NCBI RefSeq assembly: GCF_012650175.1
Contig: NZ_JAAILI010000055.1
Coordinates: 62,001 to 126,000, forward strand
From: Sphingomonas sp. S2M10
GTDB taxonomy: Bacteria > Pseudomonadota > Alphaproteobacteria > Sphingomonadales > Sphingomonadaceae
DNA: 64,000 nt
Direction of reading: 5' to 3'
Below are positions 20,452 to 29,630 of this stretch, one piece after another (positions within the stretch are counted from its first letter, which is position 1; each line of letters opens with the position of its first letter). The position numbers and the translations under genes were made by a program. The notes under the pieces are model-generated. The model did not search any database. It saw only the letters and a list, made by a program, of their open reading frames with translations, and was not told where the DNA came from.

Positions 20452-22587
20452 ATGGCCGATCTGGACACCCCCGTGCTCGCCGCCGAGCAGGCACCCCCGC
20501 CACCCCGGCCGGCGCGCGCGATCGGCACGCCGCTCGCCGCGACGATCGCGGTCGTCACCAGCCTGGTGGGGCTGGTGGTGCTCGCCTGGGCGATCCTGTT
20601 CGTCACCAAGGGGCGGTTCCTCAAGGGCACGTTCGAATCGATCGCGAGCAGCAGCGCGCAACGCAAGGTGCGGGTGGCGGGCGACTTCCAGCTCTATTTC
20701 GCGCCGTTCAACCTGAAGTTCGTCGCCGAGGGACTCAGCGTGGAGAACCCGGACTGGGCCGGCACCAGCCCGTTTTTCAGCGCAGCGCGGATCGACGCGC
20801 GAATCGCAAGCCTGTCGCTGCTCGCCGATCAGAAGCGCTTCCAGTGGCTGGGCCTCACCGACGGCCGAATCGACCTGCAATGGGATCGCGACGGCAAGCA
20901 GAATACATGGACCTTCGGCAGCGGCGGCGGGAAGCCGCTGACCATGCCGCTGATCCAGCGCGCGCGCATCGCCGGCACCCAGATCCGCTACCTCGATCCG
21001 CGCCACCAGCTGGATGCCGCGATTCGCGTCGACACGGTGGCCGCCGAGGACAATCGCTTCGCCGACACGATCCGCTTCGATGGCAACGGCACCGCGCGCG
21101 GCGCGCGCTTCACACTGGCCGGTGCACTGCTCTCCTCGAACAAGACGTTGGCCGGCGGTGAGAATCGGCTGCAGCTCCACGCAGAGGGGGTGCGGTCTCG
21201 CGTGGACGTGACCGGCACCCTGCCCGGCGCCACGGTGCTGGAGGGCGCCAGGCTGCACATGGACCTGCGCGGGCAGAACCTCGCCGATGTGTTCATGGTC
21301 GCCGGGATCGCGGTGCCCGATACGCGCGGTTATCGGCTGACCTCGGCCGTCACGAAGGCCGGCGACGAATGGCGTTTCACCGGCATGAAAGGGCGCTTCG
21401 GCGACAGTGATCTGTCGGGCAAGTTCACGGTGAAGCTGCGCGAGCCGCGGATGCTGGTGACCGCCGACCTGTTCACCCATGTGCTCGACATCGTCGATGC
21501 CGGGCCGTTCATCGGCTACAACCCCAATGCGCTTGCCGCGGAGGGCGCACAGGCAGCGGTGACCCAGGTTGCCGGCACGCCGCGGCTGCTGCCGGACGCG
21601 CCGCTGCGCACGGATGCGCTCAAGAATTTTGACGCGAAGGTGCACTGGCAGGTCCGCACCGTCCGCGCGCCCGCCCTGCCGGTGTCCAACATCGAACTGG
21701 GCCTCGATCTCGACGACCGGCTGCTCAAGCTGAGCCCGCTCAACTTCAGCCTCGCGCGCGGCACGGTGACCTCGGACATCAGCATCGACGCGCGCAAGGC
21801 GCCGGTGTTCACCACCTATGACATCCGCCTGTCGCCCACCCCGATGGGCGTGCTGCTAGCCGGCTTCGGTGCCGAGCAGGCGGGCACCACCGGCATGCTC
21901 AAGGCGCGCATCCAGATGAACGGCCGCGGCAACAGCGTGCGCGATTCGCTGGCCAGTGCGAATGGCCGGATCGCGGTGATCCTGCCCAAGGGCGATTTCT
22001 GGACGCGCAATACCGAGCTCGCCGAGTTCGACATCGGCACCTTCGTCCAGAAGATGTTCGAGAAGAAGCTGAAGGAGCCGGTGCAGATCAATTGCGGGCT
22101 GATCGGCTTCACCGTGCGTGACGGCATCGCCGCGGCCGACCCGATCCTGATCGACACGCAGAAGAACGTGATGCTCGGCCGCGGCGGGTTCAGCTTCAAG
22201 AACGAGACGATCGACCTCGCCTTCCGCGCCGATTCGAAGCGGTTCAGCCTGTTCTCGGGCCAGTCGCCGGTGGGGATCGGCGGCTATTTCGCCAAGCCGG
22301 GGATCAGCGTGATCAGCCCCGAGCTGGTCGGCCGCGCGGGAGTCGGGCTGGGCCTGGGCGTCGCCGCCTCGCCGTTGGCCGCGGTGCTGGCGTTCGTCGA
22401 CTTCGGCGATGCCAAGGCGGCGGATTGCGGCCCGGTACTGTCCGGTGCCACTGCCGCCAGCCAGCGCGACGCAAAGGGCCGGCCGCGCGAGGATGTCGGC
22501 CGCGGCACCACCGCCAAGTCCGAAAGCGGCAGGGCGAGCGCCGGCGAGGCGAAGCAGCAGCGCAAGAAGTTCCTCGGCATCTTCTGA
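20452..22587 (+). CDS. AsmA-family protein, 711 aa
   Basis: One N-terminal membrane segment (SLVGLVVLAWAILFV, about residues 40-54) is followed by a long periplasmic beta-rich domain typical of AsmA/TamB-like proteins, which are implicated in lipid transport and outer-membrane homeostasis. The region VAGDFQLYFAPFNLKFVAEG is the AsmA N-domain signature. The C-terminus is charged. I chose ATG at 20452; a TTG three codons upstream is possible. Confidence 0.88.
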   Translation: MADLDTPVLAAEQAPPPPRPARAIGTPLAATIAVVTSLVGLVVLAWAILFVTKGRFLKGTFESIASSSAQRKVRVAGDFQLYFAPFNLKFVAEGLSVENPDWAGTSPFFSAARIDARIASLSLLADQKRFQWLGLTDGRIDLQWDRDGKQNTWTFGSGGGKPLTMPLIQRARIAGTQIRYLDPRHQLDAAIRVDTVAAEDNRFADTIRFDGNGTARGARFTLAGALLSSNKTLAGGENRLQLHAEGVRSRVDVTGTLPGATVLEGARLHMDLRGQNLADVFMVAGIAVPDTRGYRLTSAVTKAGDEWRFTGMKGRFGDSDLSGKFTVKLREPRMLVTADLFTHVLDIVDAGPFIGYNPNALAAEGAQAAVTQVAGTPRLLPDAPLRTDALKNFDAKVHWQVRTVRAPALPVSNIELGLDLDDRLLKLSPLNFSLARGTVTSDISIDARKAPVFTTYDIRLSPTPMGVLLAGFGAEQAGTTGMLKARIQMNGRGNSVRDSLASANGRIAVILPKGDFWTRNTELAEFDIGTFVQKMFEKKLKEPVQINCGLIGFTVRDGIAAADPILIDTQKNVMLGRGGFSFKNETIDLAFRADSKRFSLFSGQSPVGIGGYFAKPGISVISPELVGRAGVGLGLGVAASPLAAVLAFVDFGDAKAADCGPVLSGATAASQRDAKGRPREDVGRGTTAKSESGRASAGEAKQQRKKFLGIF

Positions 22588-22631
22588 TCCGCTTGCGCGG
22601 AGCGGCAATCCAAGCGCAGGATCGATCCGCG

Positions 22632-23747
22632 ATGCTGCGCTTCCTCATCCTTGCCGCTGCGCTGGCCACGGCAGGTGACGCGCGGCCGCCGCAACGGGTG
22701 ACGATTGCCCCCGCCGAGGCGGCGTTGCTGGAACGCGTGCCAGTCCATGTCGGTGGGCGAGTCGAATCGATCGGGACCGGGTATCGCCATCAATGGCCGG
22801 GCATCTATTTCGAAGCAGCCTTTCGCGGCCCTCGACTCGTGTTGCGGTTCGACGACGCGGTGAACGAATGGCGGGCGAGCATCGATGGCGCACCGCCGAT
22901 CACGATCGACCGCCCGGGCAAGGCCGACGTCGTGATCGACGGCCTTACGGCCGGTGCCCATCGCGTCCGCCTGGACAAGGTCACCGAGAGCGCTGCGCCC
23001 GCGCGCTTCGCGGGCTTCTTCGTCGCGCGCGGAAATGGTCTAGCCGCACCCCCGCCGCGTCGGCGGCAGATCGAATTCATCGGCGATTCGTCGATGGCGG
23101 GCTATGGTGCGCGCGCCGCTCAAGTGGAGTGTACCCAGGAACAGGTCCGCGCCACCACCGACACGCCGGACGCCTTTGCAGCGCTTGCTGCGCAGCATTT
23201 CGCAGCAGACTATCAGGTGAACGCCATTTCCGGCCGCGGGCTGATCCGCAATGCTGGCGGCACCGTGCCACAGGGGACGATGGAGCAGCTATGGCCGCGG
23301 CGCCTGCCGGCCGAGCCTGCCCCCTATGCGGATCCGCGCTGGCAGCCACAGATCGTGATGCTCAAACTGCAGGCGGATTTCGTCGGCTTCCGACCCGATG
23401 CCACCTGGCCGACGCTGACGGCGCTCGTCGCCGATTATGCCACCCGGTACGGCCAATTCCTCACCCGTCTTCATGACCGCTATCCGCGCGCGGTGTTCAT
23501 CCTCTGGTGGTTCGACACGCGTGGCGCCCCGCCCGACCAGGCCATGATGATACGCGCCGCAGAAACCCGTATCGGCGCCGCAGCCCGGGCGGCCGGTGCG
23601 CGCGACCTGCTGTTCCTGCCCTTTCCGGCCCGGGAGTTCCGCGCAACCGCCTGCCATGGCCATTACGGCGTCGCCGAACAGCGGCGCATCGCCGACTGGC
23701 TGACCCGGACCATCGACGCCCATCCGGAGTTCTGGGACGGCCGCTAG
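22632..23747 (+). CDS. SGNH-hydrolase carbohydrate esterase (CE2-like), 371 aa
   Basis: A signal peptide (MLRFLILAAALATAGDA) is followed by a beta-sandwich N-domain (about 20-140) and an SGNH domain with block I QIEFIGDSSMAGYG (Ser nucleophile) and a C-terminal HGHYG where the catalytic His would lie. The two-domain order resembles CE2 acetylxylan esterases. An exported polysaccharide deacetylase role is inferred. The ribosome-binding site before 22632 is weak. Confidence 0.8.
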   Translation: MLRFLILAAALATAGDARPPQRVTIAPAEAALLERVPVHVGGRVESIGTGYRHQWPGIYFEAAFRGPRLVLRFDDAVNEWRASIDGAPPITIDRPGKADVVIDGLTAGAHRVRLDKVTESAAPARFAGFFVARGNGLAAPPPRRRQIEFIGDSSMAGYGARAAQVECTQEQVRATTDTPDAFAALAAQHFAADYQVNAISGRGLIRNAGGTVPQGTMEQLWPRRLPAEPAPYADPRWQPQIVMLKLQADFVGFRPDATWPTLTALVADYATRYGQFLTRLHDRYPRAVFILWWFDTRGAPPDQAMMIRAAETRIGAAARAAGARDLLFLPFPAREFRATACHGHYGVAEQRRIADWLTRTIDAHPEFWDGR

Positions 23748-23754
23748 ACCGGGC

Positions 23755-24537
23755 TCAGTGCCCGCGGCAGTCCATCGCTTCGAGGATGTCGTCGATTCGC
23801 GCGGGATCGCCCGCGGCGATCACCTCGCCATTGCTGCCGGCATGGAGCGGATCGCCCTGCCAGTCGCACATCCGGCCGCCCGCGCCCTCGATCACCGGCA
23901 CCAGCGCGGCGAAGTCGTGCAGCTTGAGTCCCGCCTCGACGACGATGTCCAGCCAGCCGCTCGCCACGCAGCCATAATTATAGCAGTCGCCGCCCAGCAC
24001 CGTGCTCATCACCTTGGCGTCGAGATGCTCGAAGGCGTGGAGCTGGCCATCGTCGAACAGCGCGGGCGAGGTGGTGCCCAGGATCGCCTGACCCAGCTCG
24101 CGGCAGATGCGGGTGCTTGCGGGCTTGCCGTTGAACAGCGTCTTGCGACCGGTCACGCCCAGCCAGCGTTCGCCGATGATCGGCTGGTCGATCACGCCCA
24201 GCACCGGCCAGCCATTGTCGACCAGCGCGATCAGCGTGCCGAACACCGGCCGCCCGGCGATGAAGGCGCGGGTGCCGTCGATCGGATCGAGCACCCATTG
24301 CCGGCCGCTGGTGCCCTCGCGCACCCCGAATTCCTCGCCGATGATGCCGTCCATCGGTCGCTCGGCGATCAGCAGCTTGCGCATCGCCTCCTCGCCGGCG
24401 CGATCGGCGAGGGTGACCGGTGACTGGTCCTCCTTCGCCTCGACGCCGTGATCGGCACGGAAATAGGGTCGGATCGCAGCACCCGCGGCATCGGCGAGGC
24501 GTGCGGCAAGTGCGATGTCGGTTTCGGAAACGGCCAT
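23755..24537 (-). CDS. hisN: Inositol-monophosphatase-family phosphatase, likely histidinol-phosphatase, 260 aa
   Basis: The metal-binding motif WVLDPIDGTRAFIAG and a second acidic site VVEAGLKLHDFAAL show an IMPase fold. The segment FGTLIALVDNGWPVLGVIDQP is typical of the HisN subgroup that dephosphorylates histidinol phosphate. The assignment to histidine biosynthesis is by similarity; a general sugar phosphatase is the alternative. No his genes are nearby. Confidence 0.78.
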   Translation of the reverse strand: MAVSETDIALAARLADAAGAAIRPYFRADHGVEAKEDQSPVTLADRAGEEAMRKLLIAERPMDGIIGEEFGVREGTSGRQWVLDPIDGTRAFIAGRPVFGTLIALVDNGWPVLGVIDQPIIGERWLGVTGRKTLFNGKPASTRICRELGQAILGTTSPALFDDGQLHAFEHLDAKVMSTVLGGDCYNYGCVASGWLDIVVEAGLKLHDFAALVPVIEGAGGRMCDWQGDPLHAGSNGEVIAAGDPARIDDILEAMDCRGH

Positions 24538-24601
24538 GCCCCTGCCCTACCGGGCCGAATTTGACTCGCCAAGGTCACAAACGCCTGCCACTTCGCGGAT
24601 T

Positions 24602-25669
24602 ATGCGTGGTATCGCCGCCCTGCCCCTGCTTGGCCTGTCCTTCGTTGCCTCCCCCGCGCTGGCGCAGGTGCGCGCCGTGCCGGCGCAACCCGCGTCGGAG
24701 CAGGCAGCGCTGCGCGGGGTCGAGGTGTTCCTGGTCAACGAGACCGACGCGCCGATCGCCGATGCGGGCCCGCGCCAGATCGAAGTGACCGCCACCGACG
24801 GCACGCGGCTGATGCTGGAGCGCACGCCGGGGCCGACTCCGACCATCGCGCCGCACGGCTTCGCCAAGGCGCGCTATGTACCGGTCCGTGTAGCCGGGAT
24901 CGCGGTGCCCCCCGCCGCCCAGCATCGCCCCGCCGAGATCCCCGAGCAGGAAACGGTCGTGCAGAGCGCGACCGGCAGTTCCAGCGGCGTGCTCGCCCGA
25001 TTCGAGCCGCACGAGCCGACCTACGGCGCCTTCGGCTTGGGCGATGCGGGCGGCAAGCTGCAGCTCAGCTTCGCCGTCCGCCCCTTCGCCGAGGACGCGC
25101 CGCTCCAGCTCGGCAATCTGCGCTTCGCCTACACCCAAACGATGTTCTGGGCGCTGAACGAACCCTCCGGCCCGTTCCGCTCGACCAACTATAGCCCCGA
25201 ACTCTATGCCGATGTCCCGGTGGACGCGACGACGCGGGTAGCACTCGGCTGGCGGCACGATTCGAACGGGCGCGGCGTCACCGACTCGGTCGACATCAAC
25301 CGCATCTTCGTGCGCGGCGAAAAGACCTTCGATCTGGGTAGCAACTGGCGGCTTGATGTCGCGCCCCAGGCGTGGGTCTATGTCGGCAATAGCGGCACCT
25401 TCCACGACATGAAGGACTATTTCGGCTATACGGGCATCGCCGCCGCAATCGCACAGAAGGACGGCATCAAGCTTGCGCTCAGCGCCCGCGGCAACGTGAA
25501 GACCGGACGTGGCGCGGCTGAGGCGTTTGTCTCCTATCCGCTGCGCCGGCTGGGCGGCGGCTTGAGCATCTACCTCTTCGGACAGGCATTCACCGGCTAT
25601 GGCGAAGCGCTAGACCGGTATCGGGTCAACGACACGCATGCGCGGATCGGCATTGCCTTCACCCGCTAG
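24602..25669 (+). CDS. pldA: Outer-membrane phospholipase A (OMPLA), 355 aa
   Basis: The OMPLA active-site segment reads VALGWRHDSNGRGVTDSVDINR (here split: VALGWRHDSNGRG, TDSVDINR), matching the His-x-Ser...Asn triad of the family. Upstream, NEPSGPFRSTNYSPELY matches the barrel strand that precedes it. The signal peptide runs MRGIAALPLLGLSF... to ALAQ. The first 100 residues are an extra periplasmic part not found in short OMPLAs. ATG at 24602 gives the signal peptide; the earlier in-frame start does not. Confidence 0.88.
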   Translation: MRGIAALPLLGLSFVASPALAQVRAVPAQPASEQAALRGVEVFLVNETDAPIADAGPRQIEVTATDGTRLMLERTPGPTPTIAPHGFAKARYVPVRVAGIAVPPAAQHRPAEIPEQETVVQSATGSSSGVLARFEPHEPTYGAFGLGDAGGKLQLSFAVRPFAEDAPLQLGNLRFAYTQTMFWALNEPSGPFRSTNYSPELYADVPVDATTRVALGWRHDSNGRGVTDSVDINRIFVRGEKTFDLGSNWRLDVAPQAWVYVGNSGTFHDMKDYFGYTGIAAAIAQKDGIKLALSARGNVKTGRGAAEAFVSYPLRRLGGGLSIYLFGQAFTGYGEALDRYRVNDTHARIGIAFTR

Positions 25670-25723
25670 GCGCCGCGCCCGCGCTGGTCTAGACACAAGC
25701 CCCATCAGATCAGGGAGATCGAT

Positions 25724-26275
25724 ATGCGCCTGAAGCTCGCCCTTGCGGCCCTTGCCTTGCCCTTCGCCATGATGCCGGCGGACGCGGCACTCACTCCCGG
25801 CGCCAAGGTGCCGCTGTTCACCGCCAAGGGCGCGGTGGCCGGCAAGCCGATCACCGTCGATCTGAAGACCGCCCTGAAGAAGGGCCCGGTGGTCCTTTAT
25901 TTCTTTCCGGCCGCTTTCACCTCGGGCTGCAATGCCGAGGCGCATGCCTTCGCCGAAGCCCTGCCCGATTTCACCAAGGCCGGTGCGACCGTGATCGGCA
26001 TGACCGCCGGCAATGTCGATCAGCTGGAACAGTTCAGCAGCCAATATTGCGCCGGCAAGTTCGCCGTTGCCGCCGCCACGCCCGAGGTGGCAGCGGGCTA
26101 TGACGTGGCAGCCAAGAAGCCGGACGGCAGCGTCGCGAAATTCACCAGCCGCACCAGCTATGTGATCGCGCCCGACGGCAAGGTGCTGTTCGTCCATTCG
26201 GATTCAAACCCCGCCGATCACATCCGACTCACCCTCGCCGCGGTACAGAAGTACCGCGCGACTCACCGCAACTGA
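25724..26275 (+). CDS. Exported peroxiredoxin (AhpC/TSA family), 183 aa
   Basis: The signal peptide MRLKLALAALALPFAMMPADA precedes a thioredoxin fold with the peroxidatic motif FPAAFTSGC (PxxxTxxC). A second Cys occurs in SSQYCAGKF and could resolve the sulfenic acid. It should act as a periplasmic peroxidase. AGGGAG precedes the ATG. It follows pldA by 54 bp and could be co-transcribed. Confidence 0.88.
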   Translation: MRLKLALAALALPFAMMPADAALTPGAKVPLFTAKGAVAGKPITVDLKTALKKGPVVLYFFPAAFTSGCNAEAHAFAEALPDFTKAGATVIGMTAGNVDQLEQFSSQYCAGKFAVAAATPEVAAGYDVAAKKPDGSVAKFTSRTSYVIAPDGKVLFVHSDSNPADHIRLTLAAVQKYRATHRN

Positions 26276-26310
26276 CCCGTATCGGGCTGGGATCGGGCCG
26301 GAGCATGCTA

Positions 26311-26345
26311 CCGATCCGGAGGCATTAATGCTCCGGATCGGATTT
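26311..26345 (+). terminator. Stem-loop terminator after the peroxiredoxin
   Basis: CCGATCCGGAG (26311-26321), loop GCATTAATG, CTCCGGATCGG (26331-26341) form a perfect 11-bp stem followed by ATTT. An overlapping alternative pairing (26298-26306 with 26328-26336) also exists. Beyond it, to 26529, I see no gene. Confidence 0.6.
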
Positions 26346-26529
26346 CATCCGCTGAAGCGCGCGCGCAACGCCCTGAGTTTCAGCCCGAATGGCCGCGGGC
26401 ATTTTCCGTCCGTGGCGGGGCGCCGTTCAGGATGAACCGACCGGCAACCAGATATTAGCACTCTAGGCTTATTTCTTCTGCGCAATATAGCGGCCGTCAT
26501 GCCGTGATTTGCACGGGGGTTAGGAGCGT

Positions 26530-27600
26530 ATGCGCATCGCGCGTGCCGTTCGTTCAGATGCAGAGGGAGAGGAAGGCCGCGCGCTCTTCGAGCGGATCGG
26601 CGCGTTCCTCGTCGATCAACGGCTGGCGCCGACACCGACCAACTATGCCTTCGCCCATCGGCTGTTCACCGAACCCGACGATGCGCTCGCCCGTGCGGTT
26701 GAACTGATCACCGAGCGCGGCGTGCGGATCACGCCGCGCGACATCCAGACACTGACCGACGATCACGCCGCCGATAGCGATCAGCCCTCTCCCGCCCAGC
26801 TCAAGGCGCAGACCGAGGGGCTCGTGGCCCGCACCCAGATGCAGGTTGAGGGCTTCGCCGACATGGTGACCGCAATGCGAGCGGAAACCGCCGATTTCGG
26901 CCGTGATCTGGTGGCGAGCGCGGAGGCGATCTCGACCGGCGAAGACGCGCCCCATGCGGTCGACGATGTGGTGCGCATCACCGCGGCGATGCTCGATCGC
27001 ATCCGCGTTGCCGAAGACAAGCTGGAATCCACGACACGCGAAGCCAACGAGCTTCGCGAGAAACTGGAGGAAGCCCGCGACAATGCTCGCCGCGATCCGC
27101 TGACCCAGTTGCCCAATCGCCGCGCGTTCGAGGAGGCCTTTGCGGCGCAGGAAGCGGCGGGCGGCCAGATGTGCATCGCGGTGTGCGACATCGATCATTT
27201 CAAATCGGTCAATGATCGCTTCGGCCATGCCGTCGGCGATCGGGTGCTGCGCGTAATCGCCGATGCGCTGAGCCAGTGCTGCCGCGGCCATCTCGTCACC
27301 CGCTATGGCGGCGAGGAGTTCGCCATCCTGTTCACCAACGTGCCGCTCGACAAGGCCCGCGCGGTACTCGAATTTGCCCGGGGTACGGTGCAGGCGAAAC
27401 GCTACAAGCTGCGCGACAATGACGCGCCACTCGGTGAAATCACCTTCTCTGCAGGCCTGACGCCGGTGGAGCCGGGCGAAATGCACCAGACCGCCTTCCA
27501 TCGTGCCGACCGCCTGCTGTATTTGGCCAAACACGAAGGTCGCAACCAGGTAAAGACCGGCAGCGCGAGCTATAGTGAATTCAGCCGAGGAATGGCGTAA
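26530..27600 (+). CDS. Diguanylate cyclase (GGDEF domain), 356 aa
   Basis: The N-terminal half is helical and cytoplasmic with no membrane segment. A coiled coil (VAEDKLESTTREANELREKL, about 157-176) leads to a GGDEF domain with DPLTQLPNRRAF, VCDIDHFKSVND and active-site RYGGEEF. It should make cyclic-di-GMP. The inhibitory RxxD site is absent (CRGH at that place), so product inhibition at that site is unlikely. TAGGAG lies before the ATG. Confidence 0.9.
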   Translation: MRIARAVRSDAEGEEGRALFERIGAFLVDQRLAPTPTNYAFAHRLFTEPDDALARAVELITERGVRITPRDIQTLTDDHAADSDQPSPAQLKAQTEGLVARTQMQVEGFADMVTAMRAETADFGRDLVASAEAISTGEDAPHAVDDVVRITAAMLDRIRVAEDKLESTTREANELREKLEEARDNARRDPLTQLPNRRAFEEAFAAQEAAGGQMCIAVCDIDHFKSVNDRFGHAVGDRVLRVIADALSQCCRGHLVTRYGGEEFAILFTNVPLDKARAVLEFARGTVQAKRYKLRDNDAPLGEITFSAGLTPVEPGEMHQTAFHRADRLLYLAKHEGRNQVKTGSASYSEFSRGMA

Positions 27601-27683
27601 TTCGCTACCCCTTCTGGTAATTCCCACCGCTTCATGGCGGCCGCCGCGTACAAACCCATCTAATTATAGTAACTTACTCACTT

Positions 27684-27700
27684 GGCACGCTCTCTGCAAT
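27684..27700 (+). promoter_or_regulatory. Candidate sigma-54 promoter
   Basis: TGGCACG-N4-CTGCA has the invariant GG (27684-27685), 10 bp, GC (27696-27697) of -24/-12 promoters. It stands about 60 bp upstream of the first small peptide gene. No enhancer-binding protein is nearby. Confidence 0.4.
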
Positions 27701-27756
27701 GATACCAATATCAACCGCCGGATGGTCCGCCGGCCGATATTTCAGGGAGTATCACC

Positions 27757-27864
27757 ATGATCGTTCGTCTCGCCTCGCTGCACCAGACCGTTGCCGTCAG
27801 TGCCGCTGTCCTGCTCACCACCGCACTCGTCCTGTTCTCGACCCCGGTAGTCCCGGTCGCGTGA
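27757..27864 (+). CDS. Tiny membrane peptide, 35 aa
   Basis: It reads MIVRLASLHQTVAVSAAVLL and continues as one hydrophobic helix to FSTPVVPVA. AGGGAG precedes the ATG. It probably inserts once in the inner membrane. Too short for family recognition. Confidence 0.55.
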   Translation: MIVRLASLHQTVAVSAAVLLTTALVLFSTPVVPVA

Positions 27865-27893
27865 ACCCACTCGCAGAGCAGGAGAAGATCAGC

Positions 27894-27989
27894 ATGTTCC
27901 GCAGCGTACTTATCGGCTTCGCGTCGTTCGCCATCACCGGCGTGCTCATTCTCGGCAGCGGCCTGCAGGGCTCCAGCGTTTTCGGCTGA
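27894..27989 (+). CDS. Tiny membrane peptide, 31 aa
   Basis: It reads MFRSVLIGFASFAITGVLIL followed by GSGLQGSSVFG, a single membrane span. AGGAG lies about 9 nt before the ATG. It starts 29 bp after the 35-aa gene, so the two form a tandem. Function is unknown. Confidence 0.6.
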   Translation: MFRSVLIGFASFAITGVLILGSGLQGSSVFG

Positions 27990-28084
27990 CCCTGCCGGCC
28001 GCTCCGGCGGCCCCGAATTTCAGGAACTTACCGCGGGCACGCCCGCTTGTTCGGCACCCCTCCCCCATTTTTGGAGCCGTGCCG

Positions 28085-28942
28085 ATGTCCGACCCCCACA
28101 CCATTGACCGCGTTCACGAGGATGCGCTCCCCGGCGAGGAGCGCGCCCTCGATCCCAAGCCCGAGTGGCAGCCGCGCTACCGTGGATCGGATCGGCTGAA
28201 GGACAAGGTGGCCATCGTCACCGGCGCCGACAGTGGCATCGGTCGCGCGGTCGCCGCGCTCTATGCGCGCGAGGGGGCCGATGTCGCCATCCTCTATCTG
28301 AACGAGCACCAGGATGCCGAGGATACCGCAGAGGCGGTGCGCGCCGAAGGCCGCCGCGCGATCACGATTGCCGGCGATGTCGGCGACAAGGCGTTCTGCG
28401 AAGAGGCCGTCCGAAAGGTCATCGCCGAGTTCGGCCGACTCGACATCCTCGTCAACAATGCCGGCGAGCAGCATCCCGACAAGGATATCGTCGACATTAC
28501 CGAGCAGCAGCTCCGCCGAACCTTCCAGACCAACATCTTCGGAATGTTCTTCCTGGTCCAGGCCGCGTCCCCGCACCTCAAACAGGGTGCCGCGATCGTC
28601 AACTGCACCTCGGTGACGATGTATCAGGGCGAGCCCGAGCTGCTCGACTATAGCGCCACCAAGGGCGCGATCACCGCCTTCACCCGCAGCCTGTCGATGA
28701 ACCTGATCGAGAAGGGCATTCGCGTGAACGCGGTGGCCCCGGGTCCGATCTGGACGCCACTGAACCCCAGCGGCGGCGCGTCGCCGGAGAAGCTCGAACA
28801 TTTCGGCGAGAGCGTGCCGATGGGTCGTCCGGGCCAGCCCAATGAAGTCGCCCCGGCCTTCCTGTTCCTCGCCTGTGAGGATTCGAGCTACATGTCCGGC
28901 CAGGTGCTGCACCCGAACGGCGGCACCGTCGTCAACGGCTGA
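28085..28942 (+). CDS. Short-chain dehydrogenase/reductase, 285 aa
   Basis: This is a YghA-type SDR with an N-terminal extension (about 38 residues, HTIDRVHEDALPGEERALDP). The NAD(P) motif is TGADSGIGRAVA, NNAG is present, and catalytic Tyr/Lys occur in DYSATKGA. The family includes stress-induced glucose/ribitol-like dehydrogenases; the substrate is unknown. GGAG lies 8 nt before the ATG at 28085. Confidence 0.9.
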   Translation: MSDPHTIDRVHEDALPGEERALDPKPEWQPRYRGSDRLKDKVAIVTGADSGIGRAVAALYAREGADVAILYLNEHQDAEDTAEAVRAEGRRAITIAGDVGDKAFCEEAVRKVIAEFGRLDILVNNAGEQHPDKDIVDITEQQLRRTFQTNIFGMFFLVQAASPHLKQGAAIVNCTSVTMYQGEPELLDYSATKGAITAFTRSLSMNLIEKGIRVNAVAPGPIWTPLNPSGGASPEKLEHFGESVPMGRPGQPNEVAPAFLFLACEDSSYMSGQVLHPNGGTVVNG

Positions 28943-28960
28943 ATCCGAGCTGCGCCGGTC

Positions 28961-29575
28961 TCAGACCGGCGCGGTCTCGCCGACCAGCCCGGTCGGCGCT
29001 TCCTCGCCGCGCGAATAGACCCCGGTAAGCAGGCCGGCGGCAAGCACATGCCCGGCCATCGCCTTTAGCAGCGCGCTGCGCCCGGGATTGTCGCCGATCT
29101 CGCAGCCGCCGCCGAGCGCGAACAGCTGGAAGGCATAGTTGTGGGGCCCGTGGCCGGTCGGCGGATCGGGCGGCAGCCAGCCTTCGCCGAGATAGCTGTT
29201 GCGGCCGACATCCGTGCCCTCCGCGTCACCCGCGCCATCGGCCCGGATCGCGCCTTCCTTGAGGTCGCCGTCGACCGGAAGGCCCCAGATCACCGCGTGT
29301 ACCAGCGGCTGCGGCGCCGGCGCGTCGGGATCCTCGACGATCAGTGCGAGGCACTCGGTGCCCTCCGGCACGCCCGTCCAGAAGAGCGGCGGCGAGACGC
29401 CCTCGCCGTCCGCGGTGAAGCGCTCCGGCAGGCGACCGCCATTGGCGAACGCGGGGCTGGCGAGGTGGAGCACCTCGAAGCTGCCGAGTTCGGGCTGGAC
29501 GATGGCCAGCTTGTTGGCGCCCGCGCGCAGGCCCTTCAGCGCGCTTCCCAGCCAGTGCGGTACATGTTCGAGCAT
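28961..29575 (-). CDS. YbhB/YbcL-type PEBP (Raf kinase inhibitor-like) protein, 204 aa
   Basis: The PEBP ligand-pocket motifs are present: VEDPDAPAPQPLVHAVIWGLP and GPHNYAFQLFAL. No signal peptide, so cytoplasmic. The bacterial role is unclear. It converges on the SDR; a GCGCCGGTC / GACCGGCGC hairpin (28953-28973 region) covers both ends. Confidence 0.87.
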   Translation of the reverse strand: MLEHVPHWLGSALKGLRAGANKLAIVQPELGSFEVLHLASPAFANGGRLPERFTADGEGVSPPLFWTGVPEGTECLALIVEDPDAPAPQPLVHAVIWGLPVDGDLKEGAIRADGAGDAEGTDVGRNSYLGEGWLPPDPPTGHGPHNYAFQLFALGGGCEIGDNPGRSALLKAMAGHVLAAGLLTGVYSRGEEAPTGLVGETAPV

Positions 29576-29630
29576 CGCGGTCTCTCCCGTTTGGCAGCCA
29601 AACGCGCCGGGCCCCGCGATTATCCCGCGA

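Noticed and set aside
28023..28051. GGAAC ... GTT resembling a general-stress (EcfG) promoter before the SDR gene
   Set aside because: The spacing is about 20-21 bp instead of the usual 16-17, so it does not meet the consensus.
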